Part shown: positions 11,247-24,217 of the stretch, piece by piece
Layout of the letters: each line of letters starts with the position of its first letter
Position numbering within the stretch: position 1 is the stretch's first letter
Notes under the pieces: model-generated
The model's input: the letters and a program-made list of their open reading frames with translations, nothing else
The model's database searches: none
Told to the model about the DNA's origin: nothing
Program-made: the position numbers and the translations under genes
Assembly: GCA_026874595.1 (NCBI GenBank)
Contig: CM049322.1
Coordinates: 57,038,386 to 57,102,385, forward strand
DNA length: 64,000 bases
Source of the DNA: Sipunculus nudus
Lineage: Eukaryota > Annelida > Sipuncula > Golfingiida > Sipunculidae
Direction of reading: 5' to 3'

Positions 11247-14200
11247 AATGCATGCCGCCGTGAAGGTTCATATGAAATCTCTCAACAGGCATTCTGCATA
11301 CCGTACATAAGGAATCTTACACGTTACTACTGACGAAACTGACTTAAATGAGCCCTCGAAGCCCAGGCAAAGCTGTGAGATCCTGAATGAAACAATGTTT
11401 TGTATTATATTTGAACATCTGGCAGTCCATGCTACGTCTTCACGTGTAAGGGGAGAAAATGAATGAGCACCGTTTATTCATAAAACATGAAGAAGAATTT
11501 GTAATGAAATAACCAGTCATACTTTTGTGCTTTGAATGGAGTATCCGTTAAATGCATGAGAAATGCAGATTTACCTGCAAATATTAAGTTCATTGTTTCT
11601 TAGAATCCCGCTTATAAATATTATCATGCACAACAAATCCTTAAAAATATTCAGGCAGAACCTGATACCCACCAATACCATTTGTCAGCAAATTCAAAAA
11701 TAATGTGACCACATCAGGTTTAAATTTTAGTTTTACTGAAATTATGAAATGTCCATTCACTTATTTTTAACCATGGGCTATATAGTATATTTCATGCTTG
11801 ACTGTATCAAATGTCAAGAATGTCGTGAGAAAGTGCGTTTTGCATCTTTCCCTTACGCAACAAACAAGATGTGGCCACATTTATTGATTATTTTAATTGT
11901 AAGATGATGTTAACAAACAGATGAATGAATATGATAATAACTGTATATACTCAGCAAGTAAATAAAATGATTTTATTGATACGTGCGTTTAAAAGCTGTC
12001 ACTCGTCCAACAACAAGTGGTGTTGAAAAGAGGATTTCCAAGTCTATGGTAAACAGCGTACTCCAACGGACATATCTCGGGCGTAAGACTGGTTTTTGGG
12101 TCCCCCGTAGTGGGGATGGGGGTTTGGAGGAGCTTAGATCATTTTCTTTCTTGTTACAACAGAGCACAGCACTATAAAAACAACGAACACCAATCATGGC
12201 GTTTATGCTGTACGTTGATTTAGTGACAACTTTCAGGGAACAGCACGTACACGTCGACTAACGTAATTGTCCTCACGACTCGCACTCCATATATGGCCAT
12301 ATGGTCACCCGCTATGTCCTTGTGTAAAAATAATATACAATAGACCGCCCCATAAAACACTAGAGCGCATTCGGGGGTTATTAACGCATGAATCGCCCCG
12401 TGAAATTTAGTTAATTTTTCCTTTGATCATTACCGAACTATCTTCAAAATTCATCAAGCTCCGTTGAGGACTTTTAGTGTTATCGTGCTAACAGACAAAT
12501 AGATATACAGATCAACAGACAAACATACGCTGCCAGAAACAAATACACAAATATTTCATTTGACCTTTTGAAAGAAGTTAAATTGGGTCAGCTGTACATC
12601 ATTGTGAATTGTAATGCCCAAATATACATTGTCCTCGGTTTATAATTTTGAATAAATATAATATAGGTATTTGGTATAATTTTAAAGAATTAGCTCTGTT
12701 AAAAGTTCAGAACAAATAACTCACTGTTTTCCTTGATTGGTGAAAAAATCATTTGGAATTCTGAATACTGGACGGACAGGCCCTCGTGACCGGACTTTTC
12801 TGTTGAACCCCAATCAGTTGATAGGGCACCGGGAGCTGCTGTACAACTGATTAGGCTCTGTCAGATAAGTGATTAGTGTTTTGCGGAACAATACCGGATA
12901 TTCATAAAAGGCCAAGTATATTAATTGTTTGATGATCATATGACTGATTATAAATCATATAAACATGAAGTTAGATCAAAATTTGAGTGTCAAAACAGTG
13001 TCAAACTTAAGTTTAGAAAAAAATAGTGTCAATTTTGAAATAATAACATCCTCGCAAACAAGATTGAATTACCAAATATTAAAGATTAAGAGGGTTCAAA
13101 ACATACACAGCTGCATTCCATATTTTCATCTAGAAAGTATTTGCTAAGTATATTTCAGAAACGTAACATGATTCTTAATATAATGCTCAAATATATCAAA
13201 GATATGATTTTTTTGCAAAAATTTCAAGAAACAAAATGTCGTACATAGTTTGATTTAAAAAAACGTGGACTTTTAGACGTCAGGGGATATTGTCCCGTGC
13301 TAATCAATACTACAAATACTGTATTTTCTATGATAATGGGTCAAACAAGAAAGCTGCGTGCTTACATGAAAAAACAATTTTAACTCCGAATTAGGCTGGA
13401 CATCACAGTCTTATGACTATTATTAAAACAACAGGGAATTAGCTTAACTAATTTACTTTTATTAATGCAGTATTATGCCATGCACAGCTACTAAAATATT
13501 ACAAAGATAAGAACGGGTATTCAGTGTACATGCCATCTGGGAAACTTTCCCCTACATTCAGACTGATTGCGCTGAAATGATTTCTCTAAACGTGTAAATT
13601 AAAGTCATATTTCCAAGGCCGACTCCAAGGCATAGAAACTCGCCTTGAACAAAAGTGAAAACACTTTTTGTATGTTTTCCATGATAGACAAATATAACTG
13701 AGTCTATTGGTACCCTAGATTTAGTAGATTACTAATTTTAGAATCTGTATTCCTAATCTTGGTGAACCATTTGCCCCGTTCTGCTTTTGTCTCGATGTTA
13801 CTTTTTGTTCGTAATTTTGAGAGTGTTCATTGTAGGAAATACGTCTGTAATGGACAGAGAGAGAAAGTGGGAAAAAAGGTTGATTACTTTAACTAAACAT
13901 GTGTGCAGGGTGAATGTTTTGTGCCATGTTTACTAAGGCTAGATAATGTAATCATATTATTGAGTTTATAAATGTTTTTATTTGTTTCAAAACCTTGAAC
14001 AGTCTGCTATGAGTAACAGAGCAATCTGACTTATTCCTTATGCGGGGCTATATCAGAAGTCATGGCTTACCACAGCTACAAAGAGCCACAAACAGCGACA
14101 GTGCCATATCTACAGGACGCTAAATAATACTAACATAGATCAACATCAAACCACAGTAACAAGCAATACTGTTACAAGAATAACTAGGAACCTCCCAGCA

Positions 14201-14514
14201 TACATTCTGATATGGATGGCATCAACATAAATCCATATTAATAAACACACATTGTTTCAGGCAGTGGTTTAATAACCATGATGTTCTTTTTAACTGTGAC
14301 AAGACTAATAGAGCATGACGCTCTCCTGAATTTAACACATCACTGTGTCCATAACATTTGGCTCCTCCCTCGTCTGTTCAGTTTGCTCAGCATACTTCAA
14401 TCAATTGATGAAATCACACAGGTAAAACCTTTACAGGTGGCACATTGTCTGTTGAGTACATATTTTATCATATGACCTATGATCTTTAAATGTTGTTTAT
14501 GAGAATAAACCAGG
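11247..14514. other. Non-repetitive-looking segment of copy 1, no gene seen
   Basis: Most of it has a counterpart at 19,103-20,925. The stretches 11,755-12,700 and 13,322-13,806 are missing from copy 2. Open frames at 11,973-12,197 are open on both strands without recognisable similarity. I cannot support any gene. Confidence 0.5.
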
Positions 14515-15180
14515 AGATCAATGTATTAGCTAATGATCAATGTTCTAATTCATGATCAATGTACTAATTCATGATCAATATACTAGCTCATAATCAATGT
14601 AAGAAATAATTATCAATGTACTAACATATGATCAATGTACTAGCTCTTGATCAATGAACTAGCTCTTGATCAATGTACTAGCTCTTGATCAATGTACTAA
14701 TTAATGATCAATGTACTAGCTCATGGCTAATGTACTAGCTTATGATCAATGTACTAGCTCATGATCAATGTACGAATTCATCATCATTGTACCAGCTCAT
14801 GTTCAATGTGGTAGCTCATGACCAATGTAATAGATCTTGGTCAATGTAATAAATCATGATCGATATACTTACTAATCATCAATGTACTAACTTATGATTA
14901 ATGTAATAGCTCATGATCAATACACTAGCCCATGATCAATGTACTACCCTGTGATCAGTGCACTAGGCCATGATCAGTGGTTTTGCGTGTGATCAAAGTC
15001 TTGTAACCTAAGGACCAATATTGATTTATTGGTACTAGGTCAAGATCAATGTTTAAGCTATTGGTCAACGTTATAGATCTTGATCAATTTACTAACTCAT
15101 GATCAATGTACTAGCTCATCATCAATATACTGATCAAATTTCTTCATAACGATCAATGTACTAGCTCATGATTATTGTAA
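14515..15180. repeat. 19-bp minisatellite, copy 1
   Basis: About 35 units of a 19-bp repeat, TGATCAATGTACTAGCTCA, with variable bases. The unit is a chain of short palindromes (TGATCA, GTAC, CTAG, AGCT). It is homologous to 20,930-22,130. Confidence 0.95.
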
Positions 15181-15526
15181 TAGCTTAACCTATTCTTTAA
15201 ACGTCCAACAATGGTAACTTGCAAGTCAACGATCATTAAAAATCTGAGGGCCCTACGTCCCATTCCGATGCGCAAATAAAGAAAAATATCGTACTGACCA
15301 GGTCTTCATGGTCAACATACTGGTGTATGAATTATTTGCGACGAGCACCGCGCCACAGAAGAGATGTTAAAAATATTTGTACATATCTTATTGAGAGAGT
15401 AACCCACTGAAATTCTATATTTTATTTTAATTTGTTTATTAAGAAAAATGACCTAACATTCCTCCTCTCAGTTAATTTATCTCCCCTAACTCAGATAAAA
15501 GTCCGGTATACCGGGTTTATCAGCTA

Positions 15527-15588
<62 letters not shown>

Positions 15589-15609
15589 GTGTGTGTGTGT
15601 GTGTGTGTG
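15527..15609. repeat. TA/TG compound microsatellite, copy 2
   Basis: About 30 TA dinucleotides are followed by about 10 GT dinucleotides. The copy 1 equivalent has about 10 TA units. Confidence 0.95.
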
Positions 15610-16189
15610 AAAGGAACCCCTTGCCAGGCTTAACAAGCTTCCTATTAGGGTTACATAAATAACCACAGTTGGACCATTGTTGTAAGTTTTGGCTGAGGGG
15701 GTGACCAGATACTGCGATTGATAGCATCAACACAAAAACATGGTTATAATGGAGAATCGTTGCCAAAATACTCCAGGAAGTTATGGTGTCATGCAATAGA
15801 TTGCTTTAAAAATCACCCTGCATTGCTTTCAGTGTAATAACTAGACATTCCATGCTAGGACCAAATACAAATCCCATCAACAAAATGGGGACTTTGGGTC
15901 ACGGATCTCAGCTGAAAATGATTATGAGAATATTTTTTATAACGTCGATACCAAATCCCGACAGGAGTTTTGACCAGTCCGATCCCTGATCTGGATCTGG
16001 TCCAGCCCAAATCCTGCTTCAGACTATGATTTGGCAAAATGCTGAATACCACCTTCTACCATGTTAAAATATCCTCTTGACCCTGTTTTACCTCATGATC
16101 ATAAATAATAAAGTGACCCAGCGGTCATTACGCTCAGCTGACGAGGAAAACATTCACAAAAGGAATTTTTTCAATGCCAAATTTTGTAG

Positions 16190-17770
16190 GTGTTGTCCAC
16201 ATTAAACATAAGCATAGCTCAGAGGACATGGATAACAGAGACCTAATTTCAGGTTTCCAAGCAGACTTTTCATGGAATTCCCTGGATGTCAAGGTAGAAG
16301 ATTCTAGGTCCAATGGTTACAATTTGTGCTCTGTTTACAAATGAGCACATCTTTGAAGGTCTATAAAACAGAGAAAAAATTGGTAAAATTTTGAAAAAAA
16401 AAAAAAATCCAGCAGGCGCCACTTGTCTGCAGGAACTAATGGAAGACTTCATGATCATTATGAATGCAGAAAGAATCACGCTGATAAATGCATTAGTTGT
16501 TCAGATAATGGAGCTATTTTATCACAAATTTATTTTTTTTTGGGTGGGGGGTATTTCTGAGAGCCAAAGCTTGGAAGGTATGGGTAACAGAGACCTAATT
16601 TCAGGTTTCTCATGAGACTTTTCATGAATCTTCCTGGATGTCAGCTTAGAACATTCTAGAACCAGTAATTAGAATTTGTACCCTGTTAACAGATGAACTC
16701 ATTTTAAGAGGTCTAAAAAATAAAGAAAAAAAGTCGTAAAAATAAAAAACAGGTGGCGCCACCAGACTACAGAAACTGATGAAACATTCCTCGATCAATA
16801 TCCATGCAAAGAATCATGGTGATCAGTGTAATAGTTTTTCAGATACTAGCTTTTGTATCAAATTTTCCATAATACTGGGGGGGGGGGGGGGTACTTTGGA
16901 GCCCTATAGCTCAGAGTTTATGGATAACAGAGACCTAATTTTAGGTTTCGACGGAGACTTTTTTTGGTCTCCCTGCATGTCAAGAGAGAAGATTTTAGGT
17001 CCAGCGTTTACAATTTTTGCTCTGTTAACAAATGTTCGCATCTTAAGAGGTCTCAAAAATAGAGAAAACAATTCGTGCAAATCGAAAAAAAAAATACAGG
17101 TGGCGCCACCAGTCTGTAGAAACTGATAATACATTCCATGATCAATATCAATGCAAATAATCATGGTGACCATTGCAATAGTTGTTCAGATACTTGAGCT
17201 TTTGTATCAAATGTTCCTCTATTCTTGGGGGGTACTTCGGAGCCCCACAGCTCAGAGTTTATAAGTAACAGAGACCTAATTTTAGGTGTCCACGGAGACT
17301 TTTAATGGGCTTCCCTGCATGTCAAGAGAGAGGATTCTAGGTCCAGCCTTTACAATTTTTGCCCTGTTAACAAATGGCCGCATCTTAAGAGGTCTCAAAA
17401 TAGAGAAGAAAATTCATAAATATTAAAAAAAAATACAGGTGGCGCCACCAGTCTACAGAAACTGATGTAACATTTTATGACCAGTATCCATGCAAAGAAT
17501 TTTGTTCATCAATGCATTAGTTGTTCAGATACTTGAGCTTTTGTATTAAATTTTCCATTATTCTCGGGGGTATTTCGGAGCAACATAGCTCAAAGAATAT
17601 GGGTAACAGACACCTTATTCCATGTTTTCATGGAGATTTTTCATGGACCTCTCTGGATATCAAGTTAAAAGATTCCAGGTCCAGCAGTTACGATTTGTGC
17701 CTATTAACGGACAGACGGCCGGATTGCGACGTATCGCTATAGCTCAGCTGACTGTAAGTCATCTGGGCTA
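16190..17770. repeat. 340-bp satellite array, copy 2
   Basis: Five units. The GGCGCC-containing segment lies at about 16,412, 16,752, 17,099 and 17,438, so the period is 339-347 bp. GGTGGCGCCACC is a perfect palindrome in the last three. The last unit ends in the hairpin at 17,740-17,770. A G-run of 14 sits at 16,869-16,882. Confidence 0.9.
17740..17770. other. Terminal hairpin of ACGGACGG-type repeat
   Basis: Arms TAGCTCAGCTGACT and AGTCATCTGGGCTA (12 of 14 pairs) flank loop GTA and are followed by AAAAA. Confidence 0.7.
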
Positions 17771-19102
17771 AAAAGGGTTTTTACTTAATTGACAGGCCAT
17801 ATATAAATTAAGTTGGAAACCAATATGTTAATCCAACCTTGAGTTATTATTTAGAAACAAAAATGTAGACAGATGGCCCCTGTGACCTCGACCTTTGACT
17901 TTCAGAACCCCAAATCAATCAGGGTTATCTCCTATTTGCAGGTCATCTTTTTTACCATAAACATATATCTTTTAAATTTGCAAATCAATAAATATCTAGG
18001 AAAAAATTCTTGATTCAGATTTCCCAATTTTAAATTGTGCATTTATTTATCCATAATTTGTTTTATATTTTATAAATTTATTCATACTGATTGATCTAAT
18101 TTTACTTTAATTTTTTAAATTATTTGAAAGAAATTTTTTTAATGCTACATTAATCCAACATGGCATCATCCTAATTACTCCTTGAATTCCTTGTCAAGGA
18201 GGGTTTTGCATATTGGAGTGAAAACAGCATTACAATTAACGAATCGGTGCAAACAATTACAATTGCGTACACATGTCTAGGCAGGAGATCTCCCCCAGTA
18301 ACTGCAACAAATCAGGAACCCTGGCATAGCTCACTTCCAGTGAACAGGAGTGAGCTGCTTTTTATCTGGAAAAAAAAAAACTAATGACTACAATAGACAT
18401 TAATGAAAATTCAATAAATCGCCTATTTTTTTCAAGCTTTAATTTTCGAATTCCAGATCTAAACAAATGAAAAACTAACGTTTACATACTGTGAAAATTA
18501 AATTTACAGTATTCACTGGAAAAAAAGTTCTATGGTTCAAGATGGGCAAAATTTAAGGTACTGATATTGTTTTTATGCCAATAACTTATATAATTTACAA
18601 AATTCAGATCTAATTTCGGGTATACAATTGAATCTTAATTAAACAAAGTTAAATAATTGAAAAAAAGTCTCCAGCTTAAAAAAAAATCGTGTTAAGCGAG
18701 TAAATATTTTTCCTGACTTTTTACAAAGTGCATTATGTTCCGGCCAATAACTTCAAGAAAGTACATTTTACGGACTTAATTTCTGGCACGTATATAGGAA
18801 ATATATAGGAGAATATTTCTAGTAAATATTTAGAAAAATCAGGGACTTTGATATAAGGGAGTCCTGAAGTGTGATAATAGGCTTTTAATTAATTTTGAGG
18901 GTTTTCCTTAATTTCTCAAAGGAAAAAAGCCGCCGTGATCCAATTTTAGGCCTGGTGGGAGATTTTGGGGACATCTAACAGTATGCCAAATTTTCGATTC
19001 CTAGGTCTAACGGTTTTAAAACTTGCAAGTCTAACGGACGGACGGACGACGGACAATGGACTACGACTACAGCTCAGATGACTTATAAGCAGTTGAGCTA
19101 AA
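17771..19102. repeat. 1.3-kb ACGGACGG element, copy 2
   Basis: Counterpart of 9,896-11,246, ending with the CTAACGGACGGACGGACG tract (19,031-19,048) and hairpin arms near 19,070-19,100. Identity is visibly high but interrupted by small indels. No coding sequence. Confidence 0.75.
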
Positions 19103-20925
19103 AATGCATGCCGCCGTGCAGGTTCATATGAAAACTCTCAACAGGCATTCTGCATAGCGTACATAATGAATCTTACACGTTACTACTGACAAAACTGACT
19201 TAAATGAGCCCTCGAAGCCTAGGCGAAGCTGTGAGATCCTGAATGAAACAATGTGTTGTATTATATTTGAACATCTGGCCGTCCATGCTACGTCTTCACG
19301 TGAAAGTGCTACTCATAAGGGGAGAAAATGTACGTGTACCGTTTATTCATAAAACATGAAGAAGTCCATTTGTAATGAAATAACCAGACATACTTTGGTG
19401 CTATAAATGGATGAGAAATGCAGACTTACCTGCAAATACAAAGTTCCTTGATTGTTAGAATCTTGCTTATAAATATTACCATGCACGACAAATCCTTAAA
19501 AAATGTTAAGGCAGAACCTGATACCCACTAATACCAATTGTCAGGACATTCAAAAATAATGTGACCACGTCATGTTTAAATTTTAGTTTTACTGAAATTA
19601 TGAAATGTAAGGTTCAGAACAAATAACTCACTGTTTTCCTTGATCGGTGAAAAAATCAATTGGAATTCAGAATACTGGAGGCACTGGCCTCGTACCCGGA
19701 CTTTTCTTTTGAACCACAATCAATTTATATGGCACCGGGAGCTGCTATACAACTGATAAGGCTCTGTCAGACAAGTGGTTAGTGTTTTGCAGAACAATAC
19801 CGGATATTCATAAAAGGCCAAGTATATTAATTGTTTGATGATCATATGATTGATTTCAATCATATAAACATGAAGTGTGATCAATACTTGTGTGTCAAAA
19901 CAGTGTCAAACTTAGGTTTAGTAAAAAATAGTGTCAAAATTGAAATAATAACATCCTCGCAAACAAGATTGAATTGCCAAATATTAAAGATTTAGAGGGT
20001 TCAAATCATAAACAACTGCATTACATTTTTTATCCAGAAAGTACTTGCCAAGTATATTTCAGAAACGTAACATGATCCTAACATATAATGCTCAAATATA
20101 TCAAAGATATGATTTTTTTTGCAAAGGTTTCAAGAAACAAAATGTGGTACATTGTTTGAAGTAAAAAAAAAAGTGGACTTTAAGACGTCAGGGGATATTG
20201 TCCCGCGCTAATCAATACTACAAATACTGTTCGTAATTTTGAGAGTGCTCATTGTAGGAAATACGTAAGTAAAGGGCAGAGAGAGAAAGTGGGAAAAGAG
20301 GTTGATAACTTTAACTAAACATGTGTACAGGGTGAGTGTTTTGTGTCATTTTTACTAAGGCTAGATAATGTAATCATATTATTGAGATTATAAATGTTTT
20401 TTATCTGTTTCATACCTTGAACAGTCTGTTATGAGTAACAGAGCAATCTGGCTTATTCTTTATGCGGGGCTACATTAGAAGTCACGGCTTATCGTAGCTA
20501 CAAAGAGCACAAACAGTGACAGTGCCAAATTTGTTGGTTAAATCTACAGGACGCTAAATAATTCTAACATAGATCAACATCAAACCACAGTAACAAGCAA
20601 TACTGTTACAAGAATAACTAGGAACCTCCCAACACACATTCTGATATGGATGGCATCAACATAAAATCCATATCAATAAACACACATTGTTTCAGGCAGT
20701 GGTTTAATAACATTGACAAGACTAATAGAGCATGATGCTCACCTGAATTTAACACATCACTGTGTCCATGACATTTGGCCCCTCCCTCGTCTGTTCAGTT
20801 TGCTCAGCATACATCACTCAATTGATGACATCACACATGTAAAACCTCTACAGGTGGCACATTGTCTGCTGAGTACATATTTCATCATATAACCTATGAT
20901 CTTTGAATGTTGCTTATTAGGATAA
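19103..20925. other. Copy 2 counterpart of 11,247-14,514, no gene seen
   Basis: Shorter than copy 1 because of two missing blocks (junctions near 19,609 and 20,230). Nothing coding is recognised. Confidence 0.5.
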
Positions 20926-20929
20926 ACCA

Positions 20930-22130
20930 AGAGATCAGTGTACTAGCTAATGATCAATGTACTTGCTCGTAATCAATGTATTAGCTAATGATCACTGTAC
21001 TGATTCATGATCAATGTACTAATTCATCATCAATATACAAACTCATGATCAATGTACCTATTCATGATCAATATACTAGCTCACGATCTATGTAATTATT
21101 CATGATCAGTGCACTCAATGTACGAAATAATTAAAAATGTACTACATATGATCAATGTACTAGCTCTTGATCAATGTACTAACTCATGATCAATGTGCTA
21201 ATTTATGATTAATTTTCTAGCTCATGGCCAATGTACTAGCTTATGATCAATGTACTAGCTCATGATCAATATACTTATTTATGATAATTTTGCTAGCTCA
21301 TATTCAATGTTCTAGCTCATGACCAATGTATTAATTCTTGATAAATATACTAACACATGATCAATGTACGAATTCATGATCATTGTAATAGCTCATGTTC
21401 AATGTGGTAGCTCATGACCAATGTAATAGAACTTGGTCAATGTAATAACTCATGATCAATATACTTACTAATCATCAATTTACTAGCTAATGATAAATGT
21501 AATAGCTCATGATCAATACACTAGCCTATGATGAATTTACTTGTTTATGACCAATGTACTACTTTGTGATCATTGTAAGAGATTATGATCAGTGTTTTTG
21601 CGTGTGATCAAAGTCTTATAACCTAAGGATCAATCTTATGATTTGTTTGTACTAGCTCAAGATCAATGTTTAAGCTAATGGTAAATGTTATACATCTTAA
21701 TGAATGTACTAAATCATGATCAATGTACTAGCTCATCATCAATATACTAACTCCTGATCAAATTTCTTAATAACGATAAATGTACTAGCTCAGGATTACT
21801 GCAATATCTCAAGATCAGTGTACTAACAAATGATCAATGTACTCACTAAAGATTAATGTACAAGCTCAATATCAATGTAAATCTAATGATTAATGGAATA
21901 GATCATGATCAATGTACTTACTCATGATAAATGGACTTAATTATGATACATGTACTACCCTCTGATCAAAACACTAAAACCTGATCAGAAGGTTAGTCTA
22001 TGATCAATATACTCGCTCATGATCAATGTACTAGCTTATATAATAATGATCGAAAAACTAGTCTATAGTCATTGCACTAGAATCATTAGTGTACTAATTC
22101 ATTGTCAATGGGCTGGATATTGATCCATTT
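20930..22130. repeat. 19-bp minisatellite, copy 2
   Basis: About 60 diverged units of the TGATCAATGTACTAGCTCA-type repeat, nearly twice the length of the copy 1 array. Confidence 0.95.
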
Positions 22131-22178
22131 TATAATCTATATTATGGAGGGTTATTTGCAAATTTTTGTAAATCTTGC

Positions 22179-22181
<3 letters not shown>

Positions 22182-22262
<81 letters not shown>
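22182..22262. repeat. (TA)n(GA)n compound microsatellite
   Basis: About 23 TA dinucleotides are followed directly by about 17 AG dinucleotides with one interruption. Confidence 0.95.
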
Positions 22263-22263
<1 letters not shown>

Positions 22264-22326
22264 TGAATAGCCATGCTGGTTCGTTGTATGAAGAAATGCA
22301 ACATGAACACACAAAAAACATTTATA

Positions 22327-22329
<3 letters not shown>

Positions 22330-22386
<57 letters not shown>
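22330..22386. repeat. TA microsatellite
   Basis: About 25 TA dinucleotides. A spurious 86-codon frame runs through it. Confidence 0.95.
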
Positions 22387-22389
<3 letters not shown>

Positions 22390-22701
22390 TTAAATCTTTG
22401 TAGTTTAAATCCATTTACACAATTTGTACTTCGACAGGAAGAACATTTCCTCTTAAGGAGTTTTTCTGAACTTGAATTCGAACCAAATGTGTTTGGAAGA
22501 GTAACTGAATTCCTGAAGAACCTGCATTTATAATATTAGGACTGTTACCCTGGATCCGACAATGAAGAGCAAATTTACAACATATATATTTTTTTTCTGT
22601 GTTACCTATAATTATAAGTTAGTATGATAACATTACACAGACCTGTTTATGATTAGTTTGTATGTAAGTATGCTGAAAATTTATTTCTCTTTATTTTGAC
22701 T

Positions 22702-23294
22702 GATTCACAATAATCTAATTAAATTCTATCATCTTCGACAGACATGTACAACCAATGTTTTTATTTTTACATCAATATTTAAATCAAATAGTTGAGGGAA
22801 ATATAATTATCAAGGCTATCACGTGCTGGCTGCGTGGTTACACAAAAGAGGCTGTTATGCTGGGCCATCAATCATGTGTCTGCAGGCCTTTTTTATAAGC
22901 AATCAGGCATCAGTGCTATAAACACAAAGACCTTGACATAATTTCTCAATAACCCTCACAAAACCACGTCGGGCTTCACGAGGTTATTGCTCCAACAAGA
23001 CTCTTATTGCAACCGAAAAAAAATTCCTGCCGCTCTCAAGAACCTTTGACTTAAACAGGCTCTGTCTGTCTGTCTAGATGTGTGCCTGTTTATCCGTTTG
23101 CCTGTTGTCTGTCTGGCTGTCTGATTAATGGTTGTCCGAATCTCAAAATCGGCAGCATATGGGTCAGTTCCGTAAATTTTATTGTTTTTCCGTCCTCGCT
23201 CTACAGGTCCAATTTGTTTAAAATATGCTAAATTAAAAAAAAAATAAAATAAACGGAAGTCCTGAAAGATTTTTATTTGTAAAAGTTCCCTCAT
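22702..23294. repeat. Direct duplication, copy A
   Basis: Matches 24,218-24,793 in order: ATGTACAACCA, then TATCACGTGCTGGCTGCGTG, then CTGTCTGTCTGTCT, then GGGTCA. The offset is about 1.5 kb. No gene is recognised in either copy, and frames are not conserved between them. Confidence 0.85.
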
Positions 23295-24217
23295 AACTTG
23301 GTTTAAATGGTGTTTTCTACATTAACTATTTTACGTTTTATTCCGCTCTGAACTACCCAGGATTTTTCGATATGTGATTTTGTTTCAGGCCGACACAATG
23401 TCTGCACATTCATCTACTGTTGTCTTACCATTTCTTCAGATTGATACTCATCAAGCCTTACAGCAGTATAGGGGTATTTCCAAGGAATGCTTCGATATTC
23501 TTAAATAATTATACATTTACAGCTACTCATGATTTGTAAGTTGTTGCACAGGACAATTAAAGGATCTATAAAAGTGTGATTTGGCAGATAATATCATGAT
23601 TAAATGAGTCTATTTGAAGTAGCCACAGCATACCCACTTAACAGCTTTTAATTGTTTTACAATTATAGGAAGAATACGGTTCAATCTACAATGGATCATT
23701 TGCACCACGTCTGTTTTTTTTTTTTCATAACAGACCTAACCTAGATCATTTATCTTCTGTAATCAGATAAAAAGAACATTTACAATTGCAAATATTTGGT
23801 ATAAAGTTATTCATATACATACAAGTACAACATCTGCAATGGATATTATATGTGATCTATCACATACATCCTTGTCTAGATTTAATAAGCAGATAAATTC
23901 CCTCATCATGAATATACTGTACCAAAGCTAGATGTTATGTATCACAATCCTCCGTGTAAGTATTAACCGACCTTCACTTGTGCTGACCCGCTTACCGAGT
24001 AAAACACATTGAAACACGAGACCAATCCCTGTGTATGTCTGTTTATCAGCGATTACTGTTCATGCAGTTAGTCTGCGTGTTTGAACGGTTGATTAAATCT
24101 CGTGGTTTGGAATCATTTCTTCTACTTAATAAAGGACATGTCCCTTTTTTTAATTTTTAGACATATTATGGGAATGACACACACATACACAAGCAAAAAA
24201 TGCATGCTGATAATACG
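23295..24217. other. Unassigned spacer between duplicated copies
   Basis: AT-rich single-copy-looking sequence. No gene, RNA gene or repeat is recognised. Confidence 0.5.

Larger units (their letters stand above)
5894..15185. repeat. Segmental duplication, copy 1
   Basis: This block matches 15,191-22,130 in the same orientation and order: the TATTCTTTAAACGTCCAACA start, the TA/TG microsatellite, satellite units, a 1.35-kb ACGGACGG element, a unique segment and a terminal 19-bp minisatellite. Copy 1 alone has a LINE (7,798-9,383) and sequence at about 11,755-12,700 and 13,322-13,806. Copy 2 alone has about 95 bp at about 15,285-15,380 and an extra satellite unit. No host gene is visible inside. 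Confidence 0.9.
15191..22130. repeat. Segmental duplication, copy 2
   Basis: Direct repeat of 5,894-15,185, starting with the same TATTCTTTAAACGTCC sequence directly after the copy 1 minisatellite. It lacks the LINE and two blocks of about 950 and 485 bp. The second missing block is bounded by TGT in copy 1 (13,319-13,322 and about 13,805), and copy 2 reads AATACTGTTCGTAATTTTG across the junction at about 20,230, as a microhomology deletion would leave. Confidence 0.9.

Noticed and set aside
14515-22130. CRISPR-like regularly spaced repeats
   Set aside because: Units are contiguous 19-bp minisatellite repeats without unique spacers, in eukaryotic-looking DNA with no cas genes.
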